A stretch of 20,606 nt of DNA from an uncultured Clostridia bacterium (GTDB lineage: Bacteria; Bacillota; Clostridia; Christensenellales; UBA1242). The translations under genes and the position numbers were made by a program. Location: assembly GCA_948434855.1 (NCBI GenBank), contig CAOJFR010000022.1, positions 1 through 20,606 of the forward strand, read 5' to 3'. Every line of letters begins with the position of its first letter. The first letter of the stretch is position 1. A model generated the notes under the pieces. That model was not told the origin of the DNA, ran no database searches, and was given only the letters and a program-made list of their open reading frames with translations. This document shows positions 14,816-20,606 of the stretch, piece by piece.

Positions 14816-16218
14816 CCATCAAATGCATGCCTACCAATACATTTAAAATTAGATGGCAACAATAAATTGGTTAAATTCACACATCCTTTAAAAGAATAAT
14901 TTCCAATTCTAAAGTCAGAGCTCTGAAATTCAACTGAAGTTATTGAAGTGTTATTAGTAAACACACTAACATAGTTATTAGAGCTATTTCCATCTTTAAT
15001 TCCAACAACTTTTTCACCTTTATAGCTAGATGGAATAAACACTTCCGTTACCGAGTTATCAAATCCTGTAATCTCATATCCACCTTCACAAGCCGTAAAT
15101 GATAAGTATGCATATTTATATGTTGAAACACAATTAATAGCAATATCTCCAACAACCCTATAAGTATCTCCCCACAATAAAGTTGCACCTTCAACTGAAA
15201 ACTCTTCAATATCATAATTAGAATCATAAGAAATGTTAATATAGTCATCATATCTAACTTTATCAGCACTAGTTAAAGTCTGTCCATTTCTTGTTACAAT
15301 CACACCTTCAGGAATTGTTCCTAAGCTATACTCTGCTTCAGCTTCATTGTATGTTATGCTTAGGTCTCCGTTGCCGTCCAGTTCATACTCATAATACACT
15401 TCATCGTTTTCTTCATGGCGATAGGCTTCTGTTAAAATGTTTTGTTGTTCTCCGTTTCCGACCTTAACCTTAAACTCTGTTATGTTTCTTCCAACCCTTT
15501 GGGTTGCCCTTATCACAATCTTCGCCCCATAATGATAGGTGCTGTTTAAGTTAACAGGCTCTCCGCCAATGGTTACACTTATGCTGCTTTTAAAGGTATC
15601 ATTAATAAAGCCTATACGATAATCCTTCATATGGGTTTCATAATATGGATGAATATTTAAATCTGTTGTTATTTCATTTAAACTTACTTCCTTTCCTGTT
15701 TCATCTGCCCAATACTTAAACTCATAGGTTGCAAAGTTGTCTTCTGGTTTAGTTGGGGCAACCAAACTTAGGCTATCTTTATGAGAAACTTCTTGCGACT
15801 CTAATAAGGTTGTTCCATCTTCTGCATAAATATTTACTGTGTAAGTTATTGCAACAAACTTGATATATATTTTGGTTGAACTGCTTATAGTCTCATTATC
15901 TGCATATTGTTGAGTCATGGCTTCATCTTTATATATGCCTGTAATCGTATATCCATCTATTGCCTTAAGCAAGCTTTTAAGTTCATTAATGGTTGTTCCC
16001 TTTTCAATGCTAAGGTTATAATCCGGAACAGATTCGTGCCCCGTGCTAACAATAATATTATATGTGTTTGTTTCGTTTCCATTTGCCCCGGCGTTGTCTT
16101 TATTTCCAGATGTGAGCGTAAGCGCTGTTGGCACAGTGATTGCTGCAACTGCAACAATAGTTGCCACCCCAATAACTATTTTCTTAGTTTTTCCGTCTAC
16201 TTTTGTTTTCTTTTCCAT
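14803..16218 (-). CDS. BspA-type LRR surface protein, paralogue 2, 5' part, truncated by frameshift
   Basis: The 471-codon ORF is homologous to LRR gene 1 from its first residue: basic start, hydrophobic segment at about 14-35, two beta-rich modules (about 53-195) and linker. For residues 52-95 the two proteins are nearly identical. It enters the LRR region at about 425 and stops at TGA inside a repeat (AFDGCWG). Every intact complete gene in the window ends in TAA. Adding one base, for example a fifth G to the GGGG at the break, restores the frame to the ORF at 14117-14815. Possible causes are mutation or assembly error, slippage, or a -1 ribosomal shift on GGT before TGA. The start follows GGAGG (16226-16230). 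As read, it is likely a pseudogene or an off-phase allele. Confidence 0.85.
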   Translation of the reverse strand: MEKKTKVDGKTKKIVIGVATIVAVAAITVPTALTLTSGNKDNAGANGNETNTYNIIVSTGHESVPDYNLSIEKGTTINELKSLLKAIDGYTITGIYKDEAMTQQYADNETISSSTKIYIKFVAITYTVNIYAEDGTTLLESQEVSHKDSLSLVAPTKPEDNFATYEFKYWADETGKEVSLNEITTDLNIHPYYETHMKDYRIGFINDTFKSSISVTIGGEPVNLNSTYHYGAKIVIRATQRVGRNITEFKVKVGNGEQQNILTEAYRHEENDEVYYEYELDGNGDLSITYNEAEAEYSLGTIPEGVIVTRNGQTLTSADKVRYDDYINISYDSNYDIEEFSVEGATLLWGDTYRVVGDIAINCVSTYKYAYLSFTACEGGYEITGFDNSVTEVFIPSSYKGEKVVGIKDGNSSNNYVSVFTNNTSITSVEFQSSDFRIGNYSFKGCVNLTNLLLPSNFKCIGRHAFDGCWG

Positions 16219-16285
16219 AAATTTTCCTCCATGGTTAGCTTTTATATTATTTCACATGCTTTGCATTGCCATAATCCATACATTC

Positions 16286-16314
16286 ATTATACGCCCCACC
16301 CCCAATAAATTCAA
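16286..16314 (-). promoter_or_regulatory. LRR gene 2 promoter with interrupted G tract
   Basis: On the minus strand TTGAAT (16309-16314) and TATAAT (16286-16291) are 17 bp apart, the optimum. The spacer carries GGGGGTGGGG where the paralogue has twelve G. The T interruption should make the tract far less slippage-prone. Confidence 0.7.
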
Positions 16315-16371
16315 GTGGTTCATCACGCTTTTATTATGTTTTTAAACCTCTTTAATAGCTTTTAACAATTA

Positions 16372-16380
16372 ATTATAGCA
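16372..16380 (-). promoter_or_regulatory. Distal extended -10 upstream of LRR gene 2
   Basis: TGC then TATAAT (16372-16377), matching the element at 4018-4026 and its TGCAAAAATG context. It is a second candidate promoter conserved between the paralogues. No clear -35. Confidence 0.4.
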
Positions 16381-16431
16381 TTTTTGCACTTTCTTTTGGC
16401 TCATTCTGCGTTTTTGCCAAAATTTAATCAT

Positions 16432-16458
16432 AAAAAACCACCAAATGTTATGGTAGTT
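16432..16458 (-). terminator. Terminator of the 405-residue protein gene
   Basis: A 7-bp stem with one mismatch (AACCACC 16436-16442, GGTAGTT 16452-16458) ends in a U run on the minus strand, 16 bp past the stop at 16474. Moderate strength. Confidence 0.6.
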
Positions 16459-16473
16459 AAAAAATAAAAACTA

Positions 16474-17691
16474 TTACATCCTTCTTTCATAGCCTTTAGA
16501 AGACGAAGGTGAACTTCCAATACAATCCAAGCCATAAAGCTTGTGCTTAAGTTCCATTCTTCGCTCAATTTCACGTCGCACTTCATTTTCAAAAGCCTGC
16601 TTGCCAGTCTCAGTAGACATATCTTTGTGTTGCAACTGGCTTAGCACAAATTTCATTTCAGATGGCGTTGCCATTAGTTTTTCAAGTTCTCTCGCATAAA
16701 CTCCAGTGTGAGATTTTATAAATTCTGCAGAAAAACCGCTATCATTCAACATTGAATATGCCTTGTCCAAGAAAAATTGTGTTTTTTGTGAAGAAGCTGC
16801 TCTTGTGTTAAAAATTCTATCAAAGTCTTCCTTATATTGCCTTCCACCCTCTTTAATAAAATATAAAAATACATCGTTATACAGTGCTTTATCACTGCTA
16901 TAAAGCACCAAATTCTTATACTTATTTTTGCTGGCACTCGCTAATGCAAGCCTAATTCTTCTTGCATATTCAGGATTCTCACAAAGCTTATCGTCATAAA
17001 TAAAGTGTCCAAAAATCTCTTCATATTCTTTTTTTTCTGCAGCAGTCAAACCCTTAATTTTATAAAAATCATATCTACCAATAACATTTTTCTCTTTAAA
17101 TGTTCTGCCGCCCTCGCCATCTTTAGTTTCGCCCCTAAGTTTTGTTGTTTTCTGAGCTTTTGAAATATAAAGATTGTCTTCTTCTTTTTTTTGTTTTTGC
17201 CTCGTAAGTTTTTCATGCACAAAAAATCCCTGAGCAATTTTCTCTGACAAAATTCTTTTAAGCTCGTGCCAAACAATTCCTTTAACATCAAGCTTGTTTA
17301 TTAACTCTTGCAATAAAATCCTATCTTTTTCATAAACTTTTCTTGCATTTTTAAGCCTGTTTTGCAAAATGGTTTGTTTGTCTTCAAACCTTTTCTCTGC
17401 CTCAGCCAAAAGTTTTTTCTTTCTAGACCCTAAGCCAAGCCTTGCAAATGCCGAGCCACTTGGCTTTAAATTTTCTATTTCTTCAAGTTCTTTGCTTAAA
17501 ACAATGCCAGAGTTTTCAAGCTCTTTTTCAAGGCGTGCAATCTCCATTTTGTCCTGAGCAACAATCTTTTCTTCCATCTCAAAAATTCTTCCGCTTAAAG
17601 AATTACTGAGTTTTGTATAATTTTCCGTATCCTCAAGCAAAAACTTAGTCAGCTCTTCTTCTGATTTTTTCATTAGACTAATCTGTTTCAT
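16474..17691 (-). CDS. Unrecognised charged protein with N-terminal coiled coil
   Basis: I do not recognise this 405-residue protein. Residues about 1-140 are rich in Glu, Lys and Leu with heptad-like spacing, suggesting a long coiled coil broken by a Gly/Ser patch near 80 (PSGSAFARLGLGSRKKK). The middle, about 165-200, is Lys-rich and probably flexible. Residues about 200-390 look globular and mainly helical, with many Tyr and Phe. There is no signal peptide or membrane segment, so it is probably cytoplasmic. The start is set by GGAG 7 nt before the ATG. A terminator lies between it and the unknown gene upstream, so transcription is by readthrough or a promoter not identified. A phage-like structural or scaffold role is conceivable but unsupported. 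Confidence 0.75.
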   Translation of the reverse strand: MKQISLMKKSEEELTKFLLEDTENYTKLSNSLSGRIFEMEEKIVAQDKMEIARLEKELENSGIVLSKELEEIENLKPSGSAFARLGLGSRKKKLLAEAEKRFEDKQTILQNRLKNARKVYEKDRILLQELINKLDVKGIVWHELKRILSEKIAQGFFVHEKLTRQKQKKEEDNLYISKAQKTTKLRGETKDGEGGRTFKEKNVIGRYDFYKIKGLTAAEKKEYEEIFGHFIYDDKLCENPEYARRIRLALASASKNKYKNLVLYSSDKALYNDVFLYFIKEGGRQYKEDFDRIFNTRAASSQKTQFFLDKAYSMLNDSGFSAEFIKSHTGVYARELEKLMATPSEMKFVLSQLQHKDMSTETGKQAFENEVRREIERRMELKHKLYGLDCIGSSPSSSKGYERRM

Positions 17692-17721
17692 AATTTCTCC
17701 GAAGTTAAATTTAATTTACAA

Positions 17722-17746
17722 AAAAACTCCAACATCTGGAGTTTTT
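17722..17746 (-). terminator. Intrinsic terminator after the Lys-rich protein gene
   Basis: Perfect 10-bp stem (AAAAACTCCA / TGGAGTTTTT, loop ACATC) directly after the stop at 17748, with a U run on the minus strand. It would reduce transcription of the 405-residue protein gene from upstream. Confidence 0.85.
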
Positions 17747-17747
17747 C

Positions 17748-18536
17748 TTATATTTTTTCACAATCAAAAAGTGCACCAACTCTTGCAATGTTGATGATTC
17801 TTTCAACATCTTCACTAAAGCACAAATTGTTAGTTTCTGGCACAACCACACTGCACTCTATTGTTCCATCAGCACAAACTTGGCAGTTGTCAAAACCATC
17901 ATTAGAAATAAATTCTTCAAGCTTAGAAGACGCAAATTGGCTCTTAATTTCCGCTGACGATATTTCAGGATTATAGCGTTTTGCAATTTCAAGCCTGTCC
18001 TTAAATTGTTTTTTTGCAACCTGAATTTTAACTTCATTCAAAAACTTTTGCTGACGAAGCAAAGTTTCAGCAGTAAATTTTAAGCCCTTAATTTTCGCCT
18101 TGGTATTATTTGTTTTTAAGTTTTCATTTTGTTCAAAATTTTCTTTTACAGCATTTTCAGTTTCCAAAACTGCATTTTTATCATTGATTTTTAAAGCCGA
18201 CATGTCACTTGTTTTTGCTTTTATCTTAACCTTTTTCAAATCAATGTTTGCATTGGCAATTTTAATGCTGTTTTCAATAATAGCCTTAATTTTTAAAGAT
18301 TTTTCTTCTGGCTTGGCTTTTGGCTCTAAATTTTTAGATGCCTTTGCAGACTTAACTTCTGCCAATTTTTTAGAATTTTTGCCCGCATAAAAATCAAAGT
18401 CTGCATAAGTTTCCGCCTTACTAATTTTCTTTTTCAAGACTTGTTTGTTTGATTTTTTTTCATTAAGAATAACTTCTGCTTTATTTTTTCTTAAAGGATT
18501 TTTTGCCGAAGTGTTAACAGATTTTTTTTGTTCCAT
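17748..18536 (-). CDS. Unrecognised Lys-rich protein with small C-terminal domain
   Basis: I do not recognise this 262-residue protein. About the first 150 residues are low in complexity and very rich in Lys, Ala, Asn and Glu, with KIK and AKA patterns, probably disordered and basic. Residues about 155-200 look helical. The last 60 look folded, with Cys residues around CQVCADGTIECSVVVPE and again near the end (FDCEKI); metal binding or a disulfide is possible. There is no signal peptide. ATG at 18534-18536 is preferred because GGAG (18543-18546) precedes it by 6 nt; the ATG 12 nt upstream lacks a ribosome site. It has its own promoter and terminator and precedes another unknown charged protein. 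The basic tail could bind nucleic acid, which is speculation. Confidence 0.75.
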   Translation of the reverse strand: MEQKKSVNTSAKNPLRKNKAEVILNEKKSNKQVLKKKISKAETYADFDFYAGKNSKKLAEVKSAKASKNLEPKAKPEEKSLKIKAIIENSIKIANANIDLKKVKIKAKTSDMSALKINDKNAVLETENAVKENFEQNENLKTNNTKAKIKGLKFTAETLLRQQKFLNEVKIQVAKKQFKDRLEIAKRYNPEISSAEIKSQFASSKLEEFISNDGFDNCQVCADGTIECSVVVPETNNLCFSEDVERIINIARVGALFDCEKI

Positions 18537-18575
18537 TTCAAGCTCCATAATAAAATAGTTATCTTTATAAAAATA

Positions 18576-18603
18576 ATTATACCCACAAAAATTATTTTGT
18601 AAA
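18576..18603 (-). promoter_or_regulatory. Promoter of the Lys-rich protein gene
   Basis: TTTACA (18598-18603) and a perfect TATAAT (18576-18581) with a 16-bp spacer on the minus strand, in the 104-bp gap below the phosphoesterase gene. Predicted leader about 35 nt. Confidence 0.65.
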
Positions 18604-18640
18604 ATAAACTTAAAAATTTTTACAAAAATTTTAAGAATTT

Positions 18641-19153
18641 TTAAAATTTAGCTTCATCAATAAGTTCGCCATAAATTGACTTAATAACAATTTTGTGACC
18701 TTCAATAATGACATAACATTTTTCCGACCCACATCGTGGAGCAGCCACCGAGCCAACACAAACCCTCAAAACGCCATGAATTGTTTCAATCAATGGTCTG
18801 TGCAAGTGTCCCTGCAACACAACTTTTGCACCATACATTTCAGGATACATATCATTAAACTTATGACCATGACAAAGATAACACAGCGTTCCATTTAGGC
18901 TTTCATAAGCTTGTTCAAACAACACAAAACTTGCATTTTCTGGTTCATAGTACCAATCATTATTGCCCTTAACAATAGTAAGCCTATTAGAAATAGCATT
19001 TAATTTTTCAACCATTTCAGTTGCATTTGCACCAAAAACGTCACCAAGCAAAATAAGTTTATCAGCTCTCTCTTCATTAAAAATTTCAAGCACATTATTT
19101 AGGGCAACAAGTGAGCCATGAATGTCTGATGCCACCATAAACTTTTTTTCCAT
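18641..19153 (-). CDS. YfcE/MJ0936-family metallophosphoesterase
   Basis: A 170-residue calcineurin-like phosphoesterase of the YfcE/MJ0936 family: small, soluble, metal-dependent enzymes that hydrolyse phosphodiesters in vitro. All metal-ligand motifs are present in order: Asp10-x-His12 (SDIHGS), Gly-Asp38 (LLGDV), Gly-Asn-Asn-Asp (63-66), CHGHK (94-98) and GHLHRP (115-120). Length and motif spacing fit YfcE. The physiological substrate is unknown. ATG at 19151-19153 is chosen because AGGAG (19159-19163) lies 5 nt upstream and the protein then begins five residues before the first beta-strand motif; an ATG 18 nt upstream is in frame but has no ribosome site. A candidate extended -10 (TGCTATTAT) lies at 19170-19178. 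No terminator was found before the next gene. Confidence 0.95.
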   Translation of the reverse strand: MEKKFMVASDIHGSLVALNNVLEIFNEERADKLILLGDVFGANATEMVEKLNAISNRLTIVKGNNDWYYEPENASFVLFEQAYESLNGTLCYLCHGHKFNDMYPEMYGAKVVLQGHLHRPLIETIHGVLRVCVGSVAAPRCGSEKCYVIIEGHKIVIKSIYGELIDEAKF

Positions 19154-19271
19154 AATTTCTCCTATTAGCATAATAGCACAATCATTTGCTAAACCGAAAC
19201 AAAATCACACCTTTGGCCTAATTCTTTAAAACTAAAAATCATATAAAAAAAATTAAAGACATCTATTAGGG

Positions 19272-19300
19272 TTGATTAAATCCTATATATATTATAAAAT
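19272..19300 (+). promoter_or_regulatory. Candidate promoter of the papain-like protease gene, giving a near-leaderless transcript
   Basis: TTGATT (19272-19277) and TAAAAT (19295-19300) are 17 bp apart. The predicted start site is within a base or two of the ATG at 19307, and no Shine-Dalgarno sequence precedes that ATG. Other AT-rich hexamers nearby keep this tentative. Confidence 0.4.
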
Positions 19301-19306
19301 AAATAT

Positions 19307-20606
19307 ATGAAATTTAGATTATTATTTAAACAATGTTTGCAAAAGAGCTTAATACTTTTAACATTTATTATTTTTACTGCAACTTTTTCTATCTTTTTTG
19401 TTGAATTTTCTACTAACCATTCAAATGCCTCCGCAAATGAAGTTAAAACGATAGAAACCTTAGAACAGTTAAAAAACACTGATGTTTCAGATATTGCTGC
19501 CTTGTCAGAATATGATAGCCGCAATTATGGAATTGTCACTCCTGTTAAAGATCAGGGCAGTTCTAATCTATGCTGGGCTTATGCATCAATTTCTGCTTCT
19601 GAAACTTCAATACTTAGAAGTGGTATAGACCCATATTATACAAAGGATAACTTATCACTTTCGCCTGAAGCACTAGGATATTCAAGATACTTTCGTCCAA
19701 TAGATCCACTGGGAAATACACAAAGCGTGTATGAGCCAGAGGGATCAAATTGGAATACATTAGCGGGTAATGCTTCTTACTGTGCTTCTATGCTGACATG
19801 GTGGGCAGGACCTATTGGTAAAAATAATTCAGCAAACGCAAATCCGTTTGAAAACGCACTATTTCATTGCAACAATGCAGTGCAAATAAAAAGCACTTTG
19901 GTGTCGGATATAAAACTTGCAATAGCAAAATATGGTGCAGTTACCTTTTCTTATAACAACGTGCATGAATATGAATATTATAATCCTAACAGCGAGTCAG
20001 GCACAGCATCTTATCCACATGCCTGCACACTTATTGGTTGGAATGACAACATACCATCTTCCAATTTCAAGCCAAACGGAGCAAGCAAAAATGGCGGATG
20101 GCTAGTAAAAAATAGCTATAATTCACTTCAATATTTTTGGCTTTCATACGATGTTTCTAGCGACTCGATTTTTGCTTTTGATTTTACTGCAAAACAAACT
20201 TATGACTATAACTATTTTTATGATTATAAATTTAATGATAGTCTCAACTATTCCTTGAACATAAAAAAAGCATGCGAAATTTTTGAAGCAAAAATGAGCA
20301 CAGCAGATAAAACAGAATATCTAAAAGCTGTTAATGTTGGCTTTATTGGGAAAAAAGTAACAGCAAAAGTTGATATTTATGTTGATATGGAAAACGAATC
20401 AAATCCTGAAAGCGGCAAAAAAGTTGGAAGCGGAAATGCAATTTTTGATTACGGAGGTTTTCGTACAATTAATCTAACAACTCCAGTTGCATTAAAAAAT
20501 GGTCAAAAATTTGCATGCGTTGTAGAGTTAAACAATCCTGATAACTCTGTTGTTATATGCAACATGACAGGAAAAAGTGGCAATAACGCTTTTATTTATA
20601 AAAACT
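19307..20606 (+). CDS. Secreted papain-family (C1A) cysteine protease with probable lectin-like domain, 3' end cut
   Basis: The frame is open from ATG 19307 to the window edge, 433 codons. A basic start and hydrophobic segment (14-35) with ASA near 41-43 make a signal peptide. The papain domain follows almost at once (about 70-290): oxyanion Gln83 and catalytic Cys89 in KDQGSSNLCWAYAS, His238 in SYPHACTLIGWND, and Asn269 in GWLVKNSYN. The catalytic set is complete. The usual SCG before SC-W is replaced by SSNLCW, as is common in bacterial members. The pro-region is very short. Residues from about 295 are beta-rich and resemble the lectin-like domain that follows papain domains in clostridial secreted proteases. 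The domain assignment is from memory of the family; the target is unknown. The next in-frame ATG lies far inside the protease domain, so this start is firm despite lacking a ribosome site. Confidence 0.9.
   Translation, partial: MKFRLLFKQCLQKSLILLTFIIFTATFSIFFVEFSTNHSNASANEVKTIETLEQLKNTDVSDIAALSEYDSRNYGIVTPVKDQGSSNLCWAYASISASETSILRSGIDPYYTKDNLSLSPEALGYSRYFRPIDPLGNTQSVYEPEGSNWNTLAGNASYCASMLTWWAGPIGKNNSANANPFENALFHCNNAVQIKSTLVSDIKLAIAKYGAVTFSYNNVHEYEYYNPNSESGTASYPHACTLIGWNDNIPSSNFKPNGASKNGGWLVKNSYNSLQYFWLSYDVSSDSIFAFDFTAKQTYDYNYFYDYKFNDSLNYSLNIKKACEIFEAKMSTADKTEYLKAVNVGFIGKKVTAKVDIYVDMENESNPESGKKVGSGNAIFDYGGFRTINLTTPVALKNGQKFACVVELNNPDNSVVICNMTGKSGNNAFIYKN

Larger units (their letters stand above)
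14990..16380. repeat. Direct repeat copy B: 5' half and promoter of LRR gene 2
   Basis: Partner of 2628-4026, including the proximal and distal -10 elements and the G-rich spacer. The two copies flank addAB and the protease gene about 12 kb apart. Confidence 0.75.

Noticed and set aside
14117..16218. Alternative genetic code (TGA as Trp)
   Set aside because: Reading through the TGA meets TAA two codons later, and the other genes are full length with TGG for Trp and no in-frame TGA.
19276..19524. Minus-strand ORF of 82 codons
   Set aside because: Antisense to the signal peptide and N-terminus of the papain-like protease, which has complete catalytic motifs.
1..20606. CRISPR array, tRNA or rRNA genes, insertion sequences, riboswitches
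   Set aside because: No regularly spaced repeats, cloverleaf-like segments, transposase motifs or recognisable aptamer cores were seen on reading both strands; a covariance-model scan was not possible.

Overview
The window is AT-rich DNA with clostridial character. Genes are closely packed, Shine-Dalgarno sites are mostly AGGAG or GGAGG, and every complete intact gene ends in TAA. It carries an AddAB recombination nuclease with an AddB iron-sulfur motif, a DUF1858 redox-disulfide protein typical of anaerobes, a YugP-type membrane zinc protease and BspA-type leucine-rich-repeat (LRR) surface proteins. An uncultured, probably gut-associated member of Clostridia is the best guess. This is inference: there is no rRNA or other marker to settle it.

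Layout. 1-678 (minus) is the acetyltransferase half of GlmU as a separate gene, cut by the window edge. 889-1164 (plus) is an HU protein. 1272-3857 (minus) is a large LRR surface protein. 4145-13239 (minus) holds, in transcription order, addB, addA, a large membrane protein of unknown function and a small DUF1858 protein. 13363-14091 (plus) is the YugP-type protease, divergent from addB. 14117-16218 (minus) is a second LRR protein, homologous to the first over its N-terminal half and promoter but split by a frameshift. 16474-18536 (minus) holds two unrecognised charged proteins. 18641-19153 (minus) is a YfcE-type phosphoesterase. From 19307 (plus) a secreted papain-like protease with a probable lectin-like domain runs off the end.

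The most interesting signal is upstream of the first LRR gene. A run of 12 G/C pairs, extreme for such AT-rich DNA, lies exactly between a -35 (TTGAAA) and a -10 (TATAAT) and stretches the spacer to 20 bp. The paralogous LRR gene has the same promoter with an interrupted tract (five G, T, four G) and an optimal 17-bp spacer. This is the architecture of a phase-variable promoter: slippage in the G tract would switch the surface protein, and loss of three G would restore 17 bp. The second LRR gene has a one-base frameshift next to a short G run, so the two paralogues may be variable in different ways. They lie in direct orientation about 12 kb apart and flank addAB, so recombination between them is also conceivable.

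A second regulatory feature is a 39-bp interrupted palindrome between addB and the protease gene. Its two ends coincide with the -35 boxes of the two divergent promoters, suggesting a shared operator. No tRNA, rRNA, CRISPR array, insertion sequence or integrase was seen.
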